Source: CAVTOA01 sp963736285
Lineage (GTDB): Bacteria; Actinomycetota; Actinomycetes; Mycobacteriales; QHCE01
Direction: 5' to 3'
DNA length: 64,000 nucleotides
NCBI GenBank assembly: GCA_963736285.1
Contig: CAVTOA010000003.1
Coordinates: 1,364,001-1,428,000 of the forward strand
Shown here: one piece after another, positions 1 through 8,744 of the stretch
How the letters are laid out: every line of letters starts with the position of its first letter
Position numbering within the stretch: the first letter of the stretch is position 1
Position numbers and translations under genes: made by a program
The notes under the pieces: model-generated
Database searches by the model: none
What the model was told of the DNA's origin: nothing
Seen by the model: the letters and a program-made list of their open reading frames with translations, nothing else

Positions 1-1
1 A

Positions 2-1018
2 CGTGGCTGGACAGTGTTGGTCGGCGCGGTTGCCGTAGTGGTATTCGCGGCAGCGATGTCGATCCTGCCGGTGCCGTATGTCGCGCTCGGACCCGGCTAC
101 ACCGTCGATACTTTGGGCACAGTCAATGGCAAAGAGATCGTTTCTATCGATGCTGCTGTGTCGCCATCTCGCGGCCATTTGAACATGACCACCGTCTCGG
201 TTATCGACAACATCGACTTGTTGACGGCTATTCGGTATTGGTTCGATGACGAGGTTGCGGTAGTACCCCGCGAGATGGTTTATCCGTCCGGGAAAAACCG
301 GGATCAGATTGAAAAACAAGATGCGGCTGATTTTGTGCATTCTCAGAATTCCGCCGAGTTCGCCGCCTTGCATCAGTTGGGCTACCCAACCCAGCTCACG
401 GTGTCCACAGTAGACAAGGGTTCCCCTGCCAGCGGCAAGGTTTCTGTGGGGGATGTGATTACGGCGGTCAACGGCACGCAGGTGAACTCTGGCAAAGAGC
501 TTCTCGACCAAATAGATAAACGGAAACCTGGGCAAGACATTTCCTTATCGCTCCAGCGCGAGGATAAGCAGCAAACGATTCAGCTCACGCCGCGAGAAAA
601 ATCTGGCTCGCAAAAAGGTGCGCTTGGCTTCTCCTTCACCGAAAAGCAGCCACACCCTTTTAAAATTTCGTTTGACTTACAAGGCATTGGCGGCCCGTCA
701 GCCGGATTGATGTTCGCGCTGGCGATCGTCGACAAACTGACTCCCGAAGATCTCACTGGCGGTCGGTTTATCGCCGGAACGGGCGAGATCAATGATGCGG
801 GCGAGGTTGCCCCCATTGGTGGGATCACCCAAAAAATGCTCGCTGTCCGGCATAAAGGGGCCACGGTTTTTCTCACACCCAAAGACAACTGTCGTGAAGC
901 GTTACGCACCGCACCTTCGGGTTTGCGTCTAGTCAAAGTAACCTCGTTGGATGACGCAGTGCATTCGCTCAATAACTTGCGTACGGGCAAGGGATCTGTT
1001 CCTTCTTGCCGCAACTGA
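2..1018 (+). CDS. Lon-like PDZ-domain serine protease, 5' end outside the window
   Basis: Membrane-anchored Lon-like protease of the YlbL / Rv3194c type. The frame stays open to the left edge, so the true start lies outside; the GTG at 14 is probably internal to the anchor helix. Numbering from that GTG: hydrophobic anchor in the first 20 residues, PDZ domain about 130-195, Lon-type proteolytic domain about 215-325. Ser229 in GGPSAG and Lys274 in GGITQKM form the expected Ser-Lys dyad, so the enzyme looks catalytically complete. The PDZ and protease domains should face outward. It ends 40 bp before a UPF0182 gene, the same order as in mycobacteria. Family assignment is firm; the substrate is unknown. 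Confidence 0.9.
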   Translation, partial: RGWTVLVGAVAVVVFAAAMSILPVPYVALGPGYTVDTLGTVNGKEIVSIDAAVSPSRGHLNMTTVSVIDNIDLLTAIRYWFDDEVAVVPREMVYPSGKNRDQIEKQDAADFVHSQNSAEFAALHQLGYPTQLTVSTVDKGSPASGKVSVGDVITAVNGTQVNSGKELLDQIDKRKPGQDISLSLQREDKQQTIQLTPREKSGSQKGALGFSFTEKQPHPFKISFDLQGIGGPSAGLMFALAIVDKLTPEDLTGGRFIAGTGEINDAGEVAPIGGITQKMLAVRHKGATVFLTPKDNCREALRTAPSGLRLVKVTSLDDAVHSLNNLRTGKGSVPSCRN

Positions 1019-1058
1019 CCAGTAGCTCGACCTCAGAGGTAAGCGGAGAGAGTCCCAG

Positions 1059-3962
1059 GTGGCTAGAAAAATTTCGGTAAGCGGTTTTTCGGTGAGTCGT
1101 CGAGGCAAAACCATTGCGATCGCGGTTGCGGCCTTCGTGCTCTTGCTCATAGCGGTGTCGTGGGCGCTCAATTGGTACGTAAGCTGGCTGTGGTTTTCAG
1201 AAGCTGGTTACACCCGAGTTTTATCGACGATGTTGTGGACTCGGATAGGGCTGTTTTTCTCTTTCGGTGCGCTGGCCGCGACCATTGTCGGCGCCAATAT
1301 GTACCTGGCCTACCGACTGCGGCCAAGCTACCGTCCGATGTCGACGGGAAATCAGGGGCTTGAAAGATACCGACTGGTAGTGACACCTCGTTTCGGCTGG
1401 CTCGTTACGCTAGTAGCGAGCCTCGTAGGTTTGCTCACAGGAGCATCCGCGCAGGGAAAATGGAAGATCTGGCTAGCGTTCCAAAACTCTGTCCCCTTTG
1501 GAGTTAAGGACCCGCAATTTGGAAAAGACCTCTCCTTTTATGTTTTTGAGTATCCTTTTTGGCGATATTTGCTCAGCGTTCTATTCGTCGCCTTGATTTT
1601 GTCGATCATTGTCAGCATGGTCGTGCACTATTTGTATGGAAACATTCGGTTGCAAGGTGATGGGGGCAAGCTTTCCTCGGCGGTAATAGTGCACCTATCG
1701 GTATTATTTGGCGTGTTTATCGCGCTCAAAGCGGTCTCATATTATTTTGATCGCTTCGGAATGCTGACCGGTCACAGCTCTATCACCAAACTGAATGGTG
1801 CGGCGGCTGTGGATGTTGAGTATTTGATACCGGCTAAAAATATCTTGCTGTGGATATCTGCCCTTTGCGCAATAGTGCTGTTTATCAATATAGGAATAAA
1901 ACGAGTTCTATTGCCAGGCATGGCGTTGGTTCTATTGCTGGTGTCCGCCGTAGTTGTGGGGGGAATAGTGCCCGCAGCCGCTAACCAATTTTCCATTAAG
2001 CCAAACGCAAGCGACCGCGAAGCGAAATATATTGGTCGCAATATTCTCGCAACGCGGCAGGCATACGGGTTAAATAGTGTGGGCAGCAGCAATTATCAAG
2101 CAAGTACGAACACCACTCAAGAAAAAATAGCAACAGACCAAGACACTGTAGACAATGCGCGAGTACTTGACCCCGAGATTTTGTCGGACACCTTTACACA
2201 ACTCCAACAGGTCCGGTCATTTTATAATTTCACCTCAAAACTCGATGTTGATCGCTATCGAGTGAGCAACAATACGAGAGACTATGTGGTGGGAGTCCGA
2301 GAGTTGGACAGTTCTCGGCTGTCGGGTAACCAAACAAACTGGATTAACCGTCACACTGTCTATACGCATGGTTATGGCTTAGTTGCTGCTCCAGCGAATC
2401 AAGTCGATGGAGCTGGTGCCCCAATTTTTGTGTCAGGCGCCTTGGGCGACACCAACGACAGTGAGCAAGCAAAGCGGTTCTCGCAGAGCGTGCCCGTTAA
2501 GCAACAGCGTATTTACTATGGAGAGCTAATTAATGATTACTCCATAGTGGGTAAAGAAGGTGCGAGAGATCGAGAGTTCGACCGCCCCACGGCAAGTAAT
2601 AAGAGCGGATCGGAACAAGTCAACACCACGTACTCCGGCAAGGGCGGAGTGCATCTCAATAGCGCGCTACGCAAGCTTGCCTTTGCGGTTCATTACAAAG
2701 AAAAAAACTTTCTGCTGTCCAGTGCGATTAACGACAAATCTAAAGTCTTGTATGTGCGTAACCCGCGAGCGCGTGTAGAGAAAGCGGCGCCATTTCTCAC
2801 CATGGATGGCGATCCATACCCCGCGATTGTCGGCGGCAGAGTGGTATGGATTCTTGACGGTTACACCACAAGTGACAGTTACCCTTATTCGCAACGTCAG
2901 TCGTTGGGAAATACCTCTGAGGATTCGTCGACTGGTCAAGGAACGGCCGCGCAACCCAGCGACAAAATTAATTACATCAGGAATTCGGTTAAAGCCACCG
3001 TTGACGCATACGACGGCACGGTCAAGCTTTACACCTGGGATTCAGTCGATCCAGTGCTCAAGGTCTGGAACAAGGCATTTGGCAACATCGTTAAGCCCCG
3101 AAAAGACATACCGAAAGATTTGGTAAGTCATTTCCGTTACCCGGAAGATATGTTCAAGGTTCAACGCGAGACCTGGTCTCGGTATCACGTCAGTAATCCG
3201 CAAGAGTTTTTCAATGGCCAAGATTTTTGGAAGGTTCCTGAGGACCCAACGCATAGCGGCAAAGCCTCACAACCTCCTTATTATTTGGTTGCCAGATATC
3301 CAAATCAACAAGGTGTCGAATTTCAGCTCACCACCGCGCTGACCGCGAATAAGCGGGAGAATTTGGCTGCGATGATGACAGGTTCTTATTCACCTAACGG
3401 GAATCCTATTCTGTCGGTATTTGAATTGTCCGGGAATACGGCTGTTCCTGGGCCGAACCAGGCCCAGCCTAAGATGCGGAACGACCCAGATGTCCGTCAA
3501 CAATTGTCACTACTTAACTCGAGCGACTCTACAATTGTGTACGGGAATCTGTTGACGCTCCCTGTCGGTGGTGGCTTGCTCTATATCGAGCCCATCTACG
3601 TGCGAAGTAATAACAACAATTCCTATCCGTTGCTCGAAAAGGTTCTTGTTTCCTTCGGCGACAGGGTCGGCTATGAAAGAACACTGTCGGCCGCGATTGG
3701 CGACATGTTTAGCGGTAGCAACAATGCTGACCAGAGTCCGCCCGCAGACAATGGTGCGAACAACTCTGATCAGGGCAACAATAATTCGGACAATAGCCAG
3801 ACCCCTTCGTCTTCGGAATTGAATAGCGCTGTCGGTGATATCAACAGTGCGCTCGATGCGCTGAGCAAAGCGCAAAAAGAGGGAGACTTCACCGGCATTG
3901 GTAAGGCGGAGTCTGACCTTGCCAATGCGATTAAGCGATATCAAGACGCGGCAAAGAAGTAG
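1059..3962 (+). CDS. UPF0182 family large membrane protein
   Basis: A 967-residue protein of the UPF0182 family (Rv3193c-like). About seven hydrophobic helices lie in the first 310 residues, followed by a large soluble, presumably extracytoplasmic domain (about 320-890), an Asn/Ser/Gln/Pro-rich low-complexity stretch (about 887-925) and a short helical tail. The GTG start is supported by GGAGAG eight bases upstream. It probably shares a transcript with the PDZ-Lon protease 40 bp upstream. The biochemical function is not established in the family; the constant pairing with the protease suggests a common role at the membrane, which is inference. Confidence 0.9.
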   Translation: MARKISVSGFSVSRRGKTIAIAVAAFVLLLIAVSWALNWYVSWLWFSEAGYTRVLSTMLWTRIGLFFSFGALAATIVGANMYLAYRLRPSYRPMSTGNQGLERYRLVVTPRFGWLVTLVASLVGLLTGASAQGKWKIWLAFQNSVPFGVKDPQFGKDLSFYVFEYPFWRYLLSVLFVALILSIIVSMVVHYLYGNIRLQGDGGKLSSAVIVHLSVLFGVFIALKAVSYYFDRFGMLTGHSSITKLNGAAAVDVEYLIPAKNILLWISALCAIVLFINIGIKRVLLPGMALVLLLVSAVVVGGIVPAAANQFSIKPNASDREAKYIGRNILATRQAYGLNSVGSSNYQASTNTTQEKIATDQDTVDNARVLDPEILSDTFTQLQQVRSFYNFTSKLDVDRYRVSNNTRDYVVGVRELDSSRLSGNQTNWINRHTVYTHGYGLVAAPANQVDGAGAPIFVSGALGDTNDSEQAKRFSQSVPVKQQRIYYGELINDYSIVGKEGARDREFDRPTASNKSGSEQVNTTYSGKGGVHLNSALRKLAFAVHYKEKNFLLSSAINDKSKVLYVRNPRARVEKAAPFLTMDGDPYPAIVGGRVVWILDGYTTSDSYPYSQRQSLGNTSEDSSTGQGTAAQPSDKINYIRNSVKATVDAYDGTVKLYTWDSVDPVLKVWNKAFGNIVKPRKDIPKDLVSHFRYPEDMFKVQRETWSRYHVSNPQEFFNGQDFWKVPEDPTHSGKASQPPYYLVARYPNQQGVEFQLTTALTANKRENLAAMMTGSYSPNGNPILSVFELSGNTAVPGPNQAQPKMRNDPDVRQQLSLLNSSDSTIVYGNLLTLPVGGGLLYIEPIYVRSNNNNSYPLLEKVLVSFGDRVGYERTLSAAIGDMFSGSNNADQSPPADNGANNSDQGNNNSDNSQTPSSSELNSAVGDINSALDALSKAQKEGDFTGIGKAESDLANAIKRYQDAAKK

Positions 3963-3990
3963 CGGGAGTTTCCTGGCTGCCCCCCGCCCT

Positions 3991-4019
3991 GTGTGTCTCT
4001 GTGGGCGTATGCCTATACT
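3991..4019 (+). promoter_or_regulatory. candidate promoter of the initiator tRNA gene
   Basis: A good -10 hexamer TATACT (4014-4019) lies 12 bases before the mature tRNA start. The matching -35 region at 3991-3996 (GTGTGT) is weak. Position and the lack of any other promoter between the UPF0182 stop and the tRNA support the call. Confidence 0.4.
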
Positions 4020-4031
4020 TGGACCTGTCGA

Positions 4032-4108
4032 CGCGGGGTGGAGCAGCTCGGTAGCTCGCTGGGCTCATAACCCAGAGGTCGCTGGTTCAAATCCAGCCCC
4101 CGCTACCA
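4032..4108 (+). tRNA. initiator tRNA-fMet (CAT)
   Basis: A complete 77-nt cloverleaf with encoded CCA. Anticodon CAT is at 4066-4068. Two initiator hallmarks are visible: the first base C does not pair with the base opposite it at the acceptor end (T), and the anticodon stem has three consecutive G:C pairs (GGG with CCC). Its 3' half is the attachment core for the integrated region that follows: partial copies occur at 8553 and 9625, but only this copy has the acceptor 5' strand and D arm. Confidence 0.97.
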
Positions 4109-4117
4109 GGGAAAATG
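4063..4117 (+). other. attachment site copy A (in the intact tRNA)
   Basis: From the anticodon loop through the T arm and CCA to GGGAAAATG, this stretch recurs almost unchanged at 8553-8607 and 9625-9679. Integration into tRNA 3' halves by tyrosine recombinases is classical, and an integrase remnant lies immediately downstream. This copy would be the attL end that restores the functional tRNA. Confidence 0.8.
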
Positions 4118-4147
4118 GCTCCGGAACTTTGGTTCCGGAGCCATTTT
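4117..4147 (+). terminator. intrinsic terminator of the tRNA gene
   Basis: Perfect inverted repeat GGCTCCGGAAC / GTTCCGGAGCC (4117-4127 and 4132-4142) with a 4-nt loop, followed by ATTTTT. The terminator is duplicated behind att copy C. Confidence 0.85.
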
Positions 4148-4182
4148 TGTGTCATCTGTAGCCAGAACTGTAGCCAACGGCG

Positions 4183-4803
4183 CTAGGTGAGTGGCTTGAA
4201 GCCGTTGTCTGTCTTTAGCCCTGTGGTGAAGACATGGGCCATTGTTTCGGCCGCATCACGATCGTGTCCGGTGGAGCGGTGGGCATAGATCTAGGCAGTA
4301 ACTGCGACGTTGGCATGCCCAATTCGATCACTCACAATTTTTATGTCTATGCCGTTGTCCAATGAGGCTGTGGCGTAGGTGTGTCGCACGTCGTGCAGAC
4401 GGATTTTTGGTACTCCCGCTGCATCGACAAGTCGGTTGAACATGTGCGTGATGGTGTCTGGATGTGGCCGCCTACCGTCGTCATATACGAACAGATATCC
4501 GCTTTTATGATATTCAAAGCCCCATGCTGTCTGCTCCTCTCGGAGCATTTCCAAGTGTGTGCGCAAGGCGGCAACAGTGAAACTGTCTAGCGAGATCGTT
4601 CGATTGCCGCTTTCACTCTTGCCATCGGAGTCTTGCGCCTTGCCGTCAACGACGACACGTGTGTCTTCGATTCTGAGAAGACCCTGCTCGAGGTCGAGAA
4701 GGTCGTAATGAACACTGGCGAGCTCAGAGCGACGCATTCCAGTTGTAGCGGCCAGTACCCACATCCCAGCAAAACGGTGGGGTCTGTCAAATGTTCGGTG
4801 TAA
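4183..4803 (-). pseudogene. tyrosine integrase, C-terminal catalytic remnant with a nonsense mutation
   Basis: C-terminal half of a phage-type tyrosine recombinase. The first catalytic Arg is in TGMRRSEL, the H-x-x-R box is LHDVRHTYATA, and the late His region is VSDRIGHANV. Three defects are visible. The N-terminal SAM-like and arm-binding domains are missing, replaced at about 4803 by IS256 sequence. A TAG at 4291-4293 stands where the family has Gln (one C-to-T change) before IYAHRSTGHDRDAA. The frame then runs on to a natural stop at 4183. It sits directly after the tRNA terminator, the usual place for the integrase of a tRNA-borne element. The expected Tyr nucleophile falls in IYAHRS, behind the nonsense codon, so this copy cannot recombine. 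Confidence 0.8.
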
Positions 4804-4819
4804 CTCAGGGTTGGGTGGA

Positions 4820-5312
4820 TTACTTCCTGCCGGCGGCCAGGCGGCCGTCGAAGGCGATCTCGAAGGCATTCAGAGCGGGTTTCCAGCGCATCGTCCAGCG
4901 TTTGCGGCCGGTCCCGGTCGGGTCCAGGCTCATCACCGCCATGTAGACACACTTGAACGCGGCCTGCTCGTTGGGAAAGCGGTGGTCAACCCCTTCGCGG
5001 CCAGCGAGATCACCATCTCGTCCACCCCGGACAGCCGTTTCTGCCGTTTGGCCACAATCTTGGGCTCGAAACTGGCGTTGCGGTCCCGCGGAACGTCCAG
5101 CTGGACTGGGCCGACGTCGGTGAGTACGGTCTTGGTGCGGCTGCCGTTACGGGAGTTGCCGGTGTTACGGCCCGCCGGGTCGTGAGCCTGGTAGCCGAGG
5201 TGGTCGGTGATCTCACCGTCCAACGCCGAATCTAACACCCGCTTGGTCAACGCCGCCAACACCCCGCCCTCACCGGTCAACTGCAGCCCACCGGCCCTGG
5301 CCCGCTCGACCA
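4820..5312 (-). pseudogene. IS256-family transposase with a large internal deletion
   Basis: Two ends of one Mutator/IS256 transposase are joined. Bases 5312 down to about 4985 encode the N-terminal part (LTGEGGVLAALTKRVL, then the HLGY and NSRNG regions to AAKGLTT). Bases 4984 to 4820 encode the last 45 or so residues (FPNEQAAFKCVYMAVMSLDP, then MRWKPALNAF). The parts are in different frames, and the catalytic core between them (roughly 200-250 codons in the family) is absent. The remnant interrupts the integrase and is not active. Confidence 0.8.
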
Positions 5313-5315
5313 GCT

Positions 5316-5379
5316 GTGCCCCACCCGATCACTGACGATCTTGGGATTGATCCCTGCGTTCATCGAGAGCGTGGCGTAG
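5316..5379 (-). pseudogene. fragment of a second, different tyrosine integrase
   Basis: Twenty-one codons read YATLSMNAGINPKIVSDRVG followed by His, the region after the catalytic H-x-x-R box of an actinobacterial tyrosine integrase. The sequence differs from the integrase at 4183-4803 (ATASLDNGIDIKIVSDRIG), so it comes from another element. It abuts the IS256 remnant on one side and the duplicated ATPase cassette on the other. Confidence 0.65.
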
Positions 5380-7237
5380 TCCAGAAAAACTTTTACACAT
5401 CAAGGGTGTTCGCGATTGGTTGTATGTTGATGTGCTCGTCAGGCGAGGTCGCTGTGTGCAACAGGATTATTGGCGTGGCGGTCCCGTCGAAGAGGCTTCG
5501 TAGGGACGAGCGGCTCGACAGATGGCGCCGCAATGCCGCGCACTGACTGACTCCGGTTGGCGATGTCTATCACGTGGGCGACTTTTGGGATTCGACATGT
5601 GAATTTTGTCCATTGGTTTCTGTGTATTATGTCTATCAAGAAGCGTGAATTCTGTCGATTGAGGAGGCGAGATGGTTGTACCTTCTAGCACGCGCCCCTA
5701 CCTGCCTCGCCTTGCAGACGGGCTCCTTGACGGTCAACTCGGCGCAATGGGCGCAGTTCTCATCGAAGGAGTTAAGGGCTGCGGGAAGACCGCGACAGCT
5801 CGACAGCGCGCTGCCAGCGAGGTACTTCTCGACACCGATCCTGAAGCCGAGCTGCGCGCTGCTCTCGACCCCCGTCTCCTCTTGGACGGCGAAAGCCCAC
5901 GACTCTTGGACGAATGGCAGCGAACCCCACGCGTATGGGACGCAGTGCGCCGCGCCGTCGACAATCGAGGCCTGCCCGGTCAGTTCATCCTGACGGGTTC
6001 TGCTACCCCGAACGACAACACCCAGCGTCACTCCGGGGCTGGCCGGTTCGGCATCGTGCGCATGCGGACCATGACTCTGGTCGAGAAGCAGGCGATCAGC
6101 CCGAGCGTGTCAGTGGCGGATCTTTTTCTCGGCACCGCACCTGCACCCGCCAACAGTCCAGTGACTATCCGCGACTACCTGCACCACATCGCACTTGGTG
6201 GGTGGCCACTCCTCGTAGGGGCCGATGAGCGAACTGCTCGAACGTATCTGGATGGCTACCTTGACATCATTGTCGAGCGCGACATCAATGAGGTGTCGGG
6301 AGGTCCGCGAAACCCTCGACTTGTCCGGCGCTTTCTGCACGCCTATGCCCAGATGGTCTCCCAGACCGCAAACCTCAGCACGATCATGAAGCGGGCTCGG
6401 GAGGAGTTTGATGACGGCACAGACGTGCCCGGTCGCCACACCGCACAAGTCTACCTTGACGCGCTCCAGCGCATGATGATCGTCGACGAAGTGCCCGCCT
6501 GGGATCCGTCAGTGCGATCATCCAAACGCTTGGCCACGACTCCGAAGCGACACCTTGGGGAGCCCTCTCTCGCCGCCGCACTGCTCCAGATGTCGCCAGA
6601 GCGGATGTTGACTGACCTAGAAACCACTGGCTTCCTCTTCGAAAGCCTTGTCGCACACGACCTGCGAATCTATGCCGAAGCCGTGGGCGCCACGTGCTTG
6701 CACTACCGCGAAGCCGAAGGGCGCCTTGAGGTCGACTACATCCTCGAAAATCGAGACGGAGACTGGATCGGGGTCGAAGTAAAGCTCGGTGAAGGTGAAC
6801 TCGACAAGGCAGCCGACTCGTTGCACCGGCTCGCCAAGCGCGTTGTACGCAAGCCCAAGGCGCTTGTGGTTGTGACGGGGACGTCGCTTGCCTACACCCG
6901 CGAAGACGGGGTGCACGTTGTGCCCTTGGGGCTCTTGGGCCCATAAGGTACGACCGGCATCCCGCTCACCGTCACCAACTACCTCAAGCCCGTCGATGAA
7001 GGCGCTCGCTGAAGCCCTGACGTAACCAATCACGTGCTCGCGCCACGCCTAATTCAAGATCGGATCCGTCGGATCCGACAGATCGGGGCAGGTCAGCTGA
7101 TGTCGATCAATGCGGGCGTAGCAGTCAGCCCTTATTAGCACGGGCAGCGAGCAGGAGGCGGAGGCCTGTGCTCGCCAATTCTCGAGCCTCGGGTTCTCTA
7201 TCCTGCTCATATACCTTCGCCAACGGGGTCGCTAGTT
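5371..7237 (+). repeat. ATPase cassette, direct repeat copy 1
   Basis: Starts at GTGGCGTAG inside an integrase fragment and ends at GCTAGTT. The same block recurs in direct orientation at 9916-11761. It contains about 290 bp of non-coding leader, the DUF4143 ATPase gene and the 3' tail of another gene. The leader (5380-5671) shows no convincing gene; frames opposite it are conserved in both copies only because the DNA is duplicated. Confidence 0.85.
5672..6946 (+). CDS. ATP-binding protein with DUF4143 domain (AAA_14 type), intact copy
   Basis: A 424-residue P-loop ATPase. Walker A is GVKGCGKT (residues 33-40); an LLLDGESPRLLDEWQ-type Walker B follows near residue 75. The C-terminal DUF4143 region ends in a nuclease-like core with LEVDYILE and GVEVKLG, which matches the D...ExK pattern of PD-(D/E)xK folds. 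The ATG has an excellent GAGGAGGCGAG site just upstream. Such proteins are common in mobile regions of bacteria and archaea but have no settled function; a role in toxin-antitoxin or defence is only a suggestion. It is a stand-alone gene, and a damaged second copy lies at 10210-11468. Confidence 0.85.
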   Translation: MVVPSSTRPYLPRLADGLLDGQLGAMGAVLIEGVKGCGKTATARQRAASEVLLDTDPEAELRAALDPRLLLDGESPRLLDEWQRTPRVWDAVRRAVDNRGLPGQFILTGSATPNDNTQRHSGAGRFGIVRMRTMTLVEKQAISPSVSVADLFLGTAPAPANSPVTIRDYLHHIALGGWPLLVGADERTARTYLDGYLDIIVERDINEVSGGPRNPRLVRRFLHAYAQMVSQTANLSTIMKRAREEFDDGTDVPGRHTAQVYLDALQRMMIVDEVPAWDPSVRSSKRLATTPKRHLGEPSLAAALLQMSPERMLTDLETTGFLFESLVAHDLRIYAEAVGATCLHYREAEGRLEVDYILENRDGDWIGVEVKLGEGELDKAADSLHRLAKRVVRKPKALVVVTGTSLAYTREDGVHVVPLGLLGP

Positions 7238-7372
7238 CCGACCACTGGGTCAGGCTGGCGGCTTCGATAGCACTGAGTTGCACGGTCAGTGGGCTTTGCA
7301 GAGAGTTGGTGAGGATCTGCAGAGTCCTCGGGTCAGCATTCTCCCCAGACGCAATAGCCATCTTGATCAACA
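7125..7372 (-). pseudogene. 3' fragment of an unidentified helical protein, cut by an IS end
   Basis: About 78 codons of Leu/Ala/Glu-rich, helix-forming sequence (SLTQWSELATPLAKVYEQ, then ARELASTGLRLLLAAR). The 5' end runs straight into an IS3-type terminal repeat at 7371, so the upstream part of the gene is lost. A related tail (AAGLRLQLAARSNQG) lies at 11647-11700 next to the complete IS3 element. I do not recognise the family. The HEAT-like look is only an impression. Confidence 0.4.
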
Positions 7373-7386
7373 AAAAGGGGTCACTT
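7371..7386 (+). repeat. solitary end of the IS3-family element
   Basis: CAAAAAGGGGTCACTT is identical to the right terminal bases 13016-13031 of the complete IS3 element. No transposase accompanies it here, so it is a scar left by deletion or rearrangement at an earlier insertion of the same IS. Confidence 0.7.
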
Positions 7387-7644
7387 CACTTTTTTGGCGG
7401 GAAACCAGATGCTGTTAGCACAAATGCGATTACTGCTGTTCGGAATACTACTCTAAGCGGTGACGAACTCACGATTTTTAACGCCACGTACGGTCGCAAC
7501 CAAAGACCAAGTGATGATGTTGTGCGCACCCTTGCCCAACAGTACAAAGTCTCCGAACCAGCAATGAGACTGACTCTAAAGGGGTTTCAAGTTTTGCTTT
7601 TGAACGCGTACCCTTCGCGAGAGGATCCCGGTCTCAATAGATAG
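7387..7644 (+). pseudogene. ImmA/IrrE-type metallopeptidase, C-terminal fragment
   Basis: The last 85 codons contain RPSDDVVRTLAQQYKVSEPA followed by MRLTLKGFQVL. This matches the end of ImmA/IrrE (DUF955) proteins, where a helix with the 'A..F.VS..AM..RL..LG' pattern follows the zinc-binding HExxH. That zinc site and the whole N-terminus are absent; the frame begins at the solitary IS end. In mobile elements such proteins cleave the phage/ICE repressor. Only the signature at the C-terminus is available. Confidence 0.5.
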
Positions 7645-7650
7645 GCGTCT

Positions 7651-7681
7651 AATCCGAATGGGTCTTGACTCCATTCGGATT
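7651..7681 (+). terminator. 11-bp perfect inverted repeat after the ImmA fragment
   Basis: AATCCGAATGG (7651-7661) and CCATTCGGATT (7671-7681) form a perfect stem with a 9-nt loop, 7 bases after the stop of the peptidase fragment. There is no T-run, so termination is plausible but not proven. Confidence 0.4.
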
Positions 7682-7782
7682 AATGCTGTTCCTGTCCGAA
7701 GACGTCTACAGTGGCCTGGGTTCTTATGCGCTTGGCTATCCATATAGGCCTGTTCGCCAGGCGGTGTTGGCTACGATGAGTT

Positions 7783-8118
7783 GTGGAGTCTTCGGAGGTA
7801 GATCCGGGCGAGCAGTTGCTGGGCAGGTATTCGGACCAGCCGTATGTAAAGGCACTTGCTCAATGGGTTTTGGCTCATCCTCGAGGGCGTTGGGCTAAGC
7901 GACAGGCGGCGGCTGCTCTTAGTAAATATTCTGGTCGGCCTCGGCGTTTAACTCGGTCCATAATTTCTAAAGGCATGATTGATTTCTACCTATCGTGGCT
8001 TCATGGAGCGTCTGATGGCGGGCATGCTCAACCAGGGGTTGTTTTAGGTCGGGGTGAAGGTCGAGACATCCGAGGTATGCGTGATCCCGGTCCCATGCCT
8101 CGTCCACCAGCGAGATGA
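7783..8118 (+). CDS. hypothetical protein, doubtful
   Basis: An open frame of up to 111 codons. The first 70 residues are basic and helical (EQLLGRYSDQPYVKALAQW, HPRGRWAKRQAAAALSKYSG) and could be part of a DNA-binding protein. The last 40 residues are Gly/Pro/Arg-rich and look non-coding. No ribosome-binding site is obvious. It lies among gene fragments and may itself be a remnant. Confidence 0.2.
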   Translation: MESSEVDPGEQLLGRYSDQPYVKALAQWVLAHPRGRWAKRQAAAALSKYSGRPRRLTRSIISKGMIDFYLSWLHGASDGGHAQPGVVLGRGEGRDIRGMRDPGPMPRPPAR

Positions 8119-8552
8119 CTGGTCTGTGCACTTTGGGGTTAGTCGATGACTGCCATCGTTGTTTACTCAGTGAGTAGTTCCGTGCTACGTCGGGTGTGTC
8201 CATTGTGGATATCACGAACTATCAGTTAAACAGAACATGGAGCCTGGTTCGGTACCGCAGTTAGGGTGCCGAACCAGCGGGTTTAGATCGTGTGGAAGGT
8301 GGGGCGGCTCTAGCGGTTGTGACTCAGCGACATGATGTGAGCGCAAGAACTCGAATGCTGTCGAAGTCTCAGTTGCTGCACGGTGTGCACCGGAGCTTCC
8401 GTCGCTACAAGGGACTCTGTAGTCAGCTGTGTAGTAAAGACAGACCGAGCCACATGAGACGCAACGAGACTCTTCGGATCCAATGACGACGTTTAGGCTG
8501 ATCATCGCGTAAATGGCTGGACCTAAAAGGACACTCGAGACTCTGGCCGACA
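8119..8552. other. stretch without a recognisable gene
   Basis: Short frames exist on both strands (for example a minus-strand frame ending at 7967), but none has a usable start signal or a recognisable motif. The last 35 bases (from GACCTAAAAGG at 8519) are repeated before att copy C at about 9592 and probably belong to the arm of the attachment site. Confidence 0.4.
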
Positions 8553-8607
8553 GCTCATAACCCAGAGGTCGCTGGTTCAAATCCAGTCCCCGCTACCAGG
8601 GAAAATG
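8553..8607 (+). other. attachment site copy B (partial tRNA-fMet 3' end)
   Basis: Repeats 4063-4117 from GCTCATAACCCAG through CCA to GGGAAAATG, with T for C in the acceptor strand. The 5' half of the tRNA is missing. A different hairpin (TCCAGGAT TCAG ATCCTGGA, 8608-8627) replaces the native terminator. Confidence 0.75.
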
Positions 8608-8744
8608 TCCAGGATTCAGATCCTGGAAGCATTTTCGTGCCTTTGGGAATGTGTGTGGAACCCTCGTTTAGATTACTCGGGGGCTTCTTTCGTTGCCCCA
8701 CTGTGTTTTGCTGTCATGCTCGACCGAGTGAGCGGCTGACTGCA

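Noticed and set aside
5439..6031. Long minus-strand frames, repeated identically at 9938-10569
   Set aside because: They oppose the ATPase gene and its leader; their conservation is only the DNA duplication. No start signals or domains.
7967..8215. Minus-strand frame with LVDEAWDRDHAYLGCLDLHP
   Set aside because: It has a somewhat protein-like stretch but no start signal or recognised family; left as undetermined.
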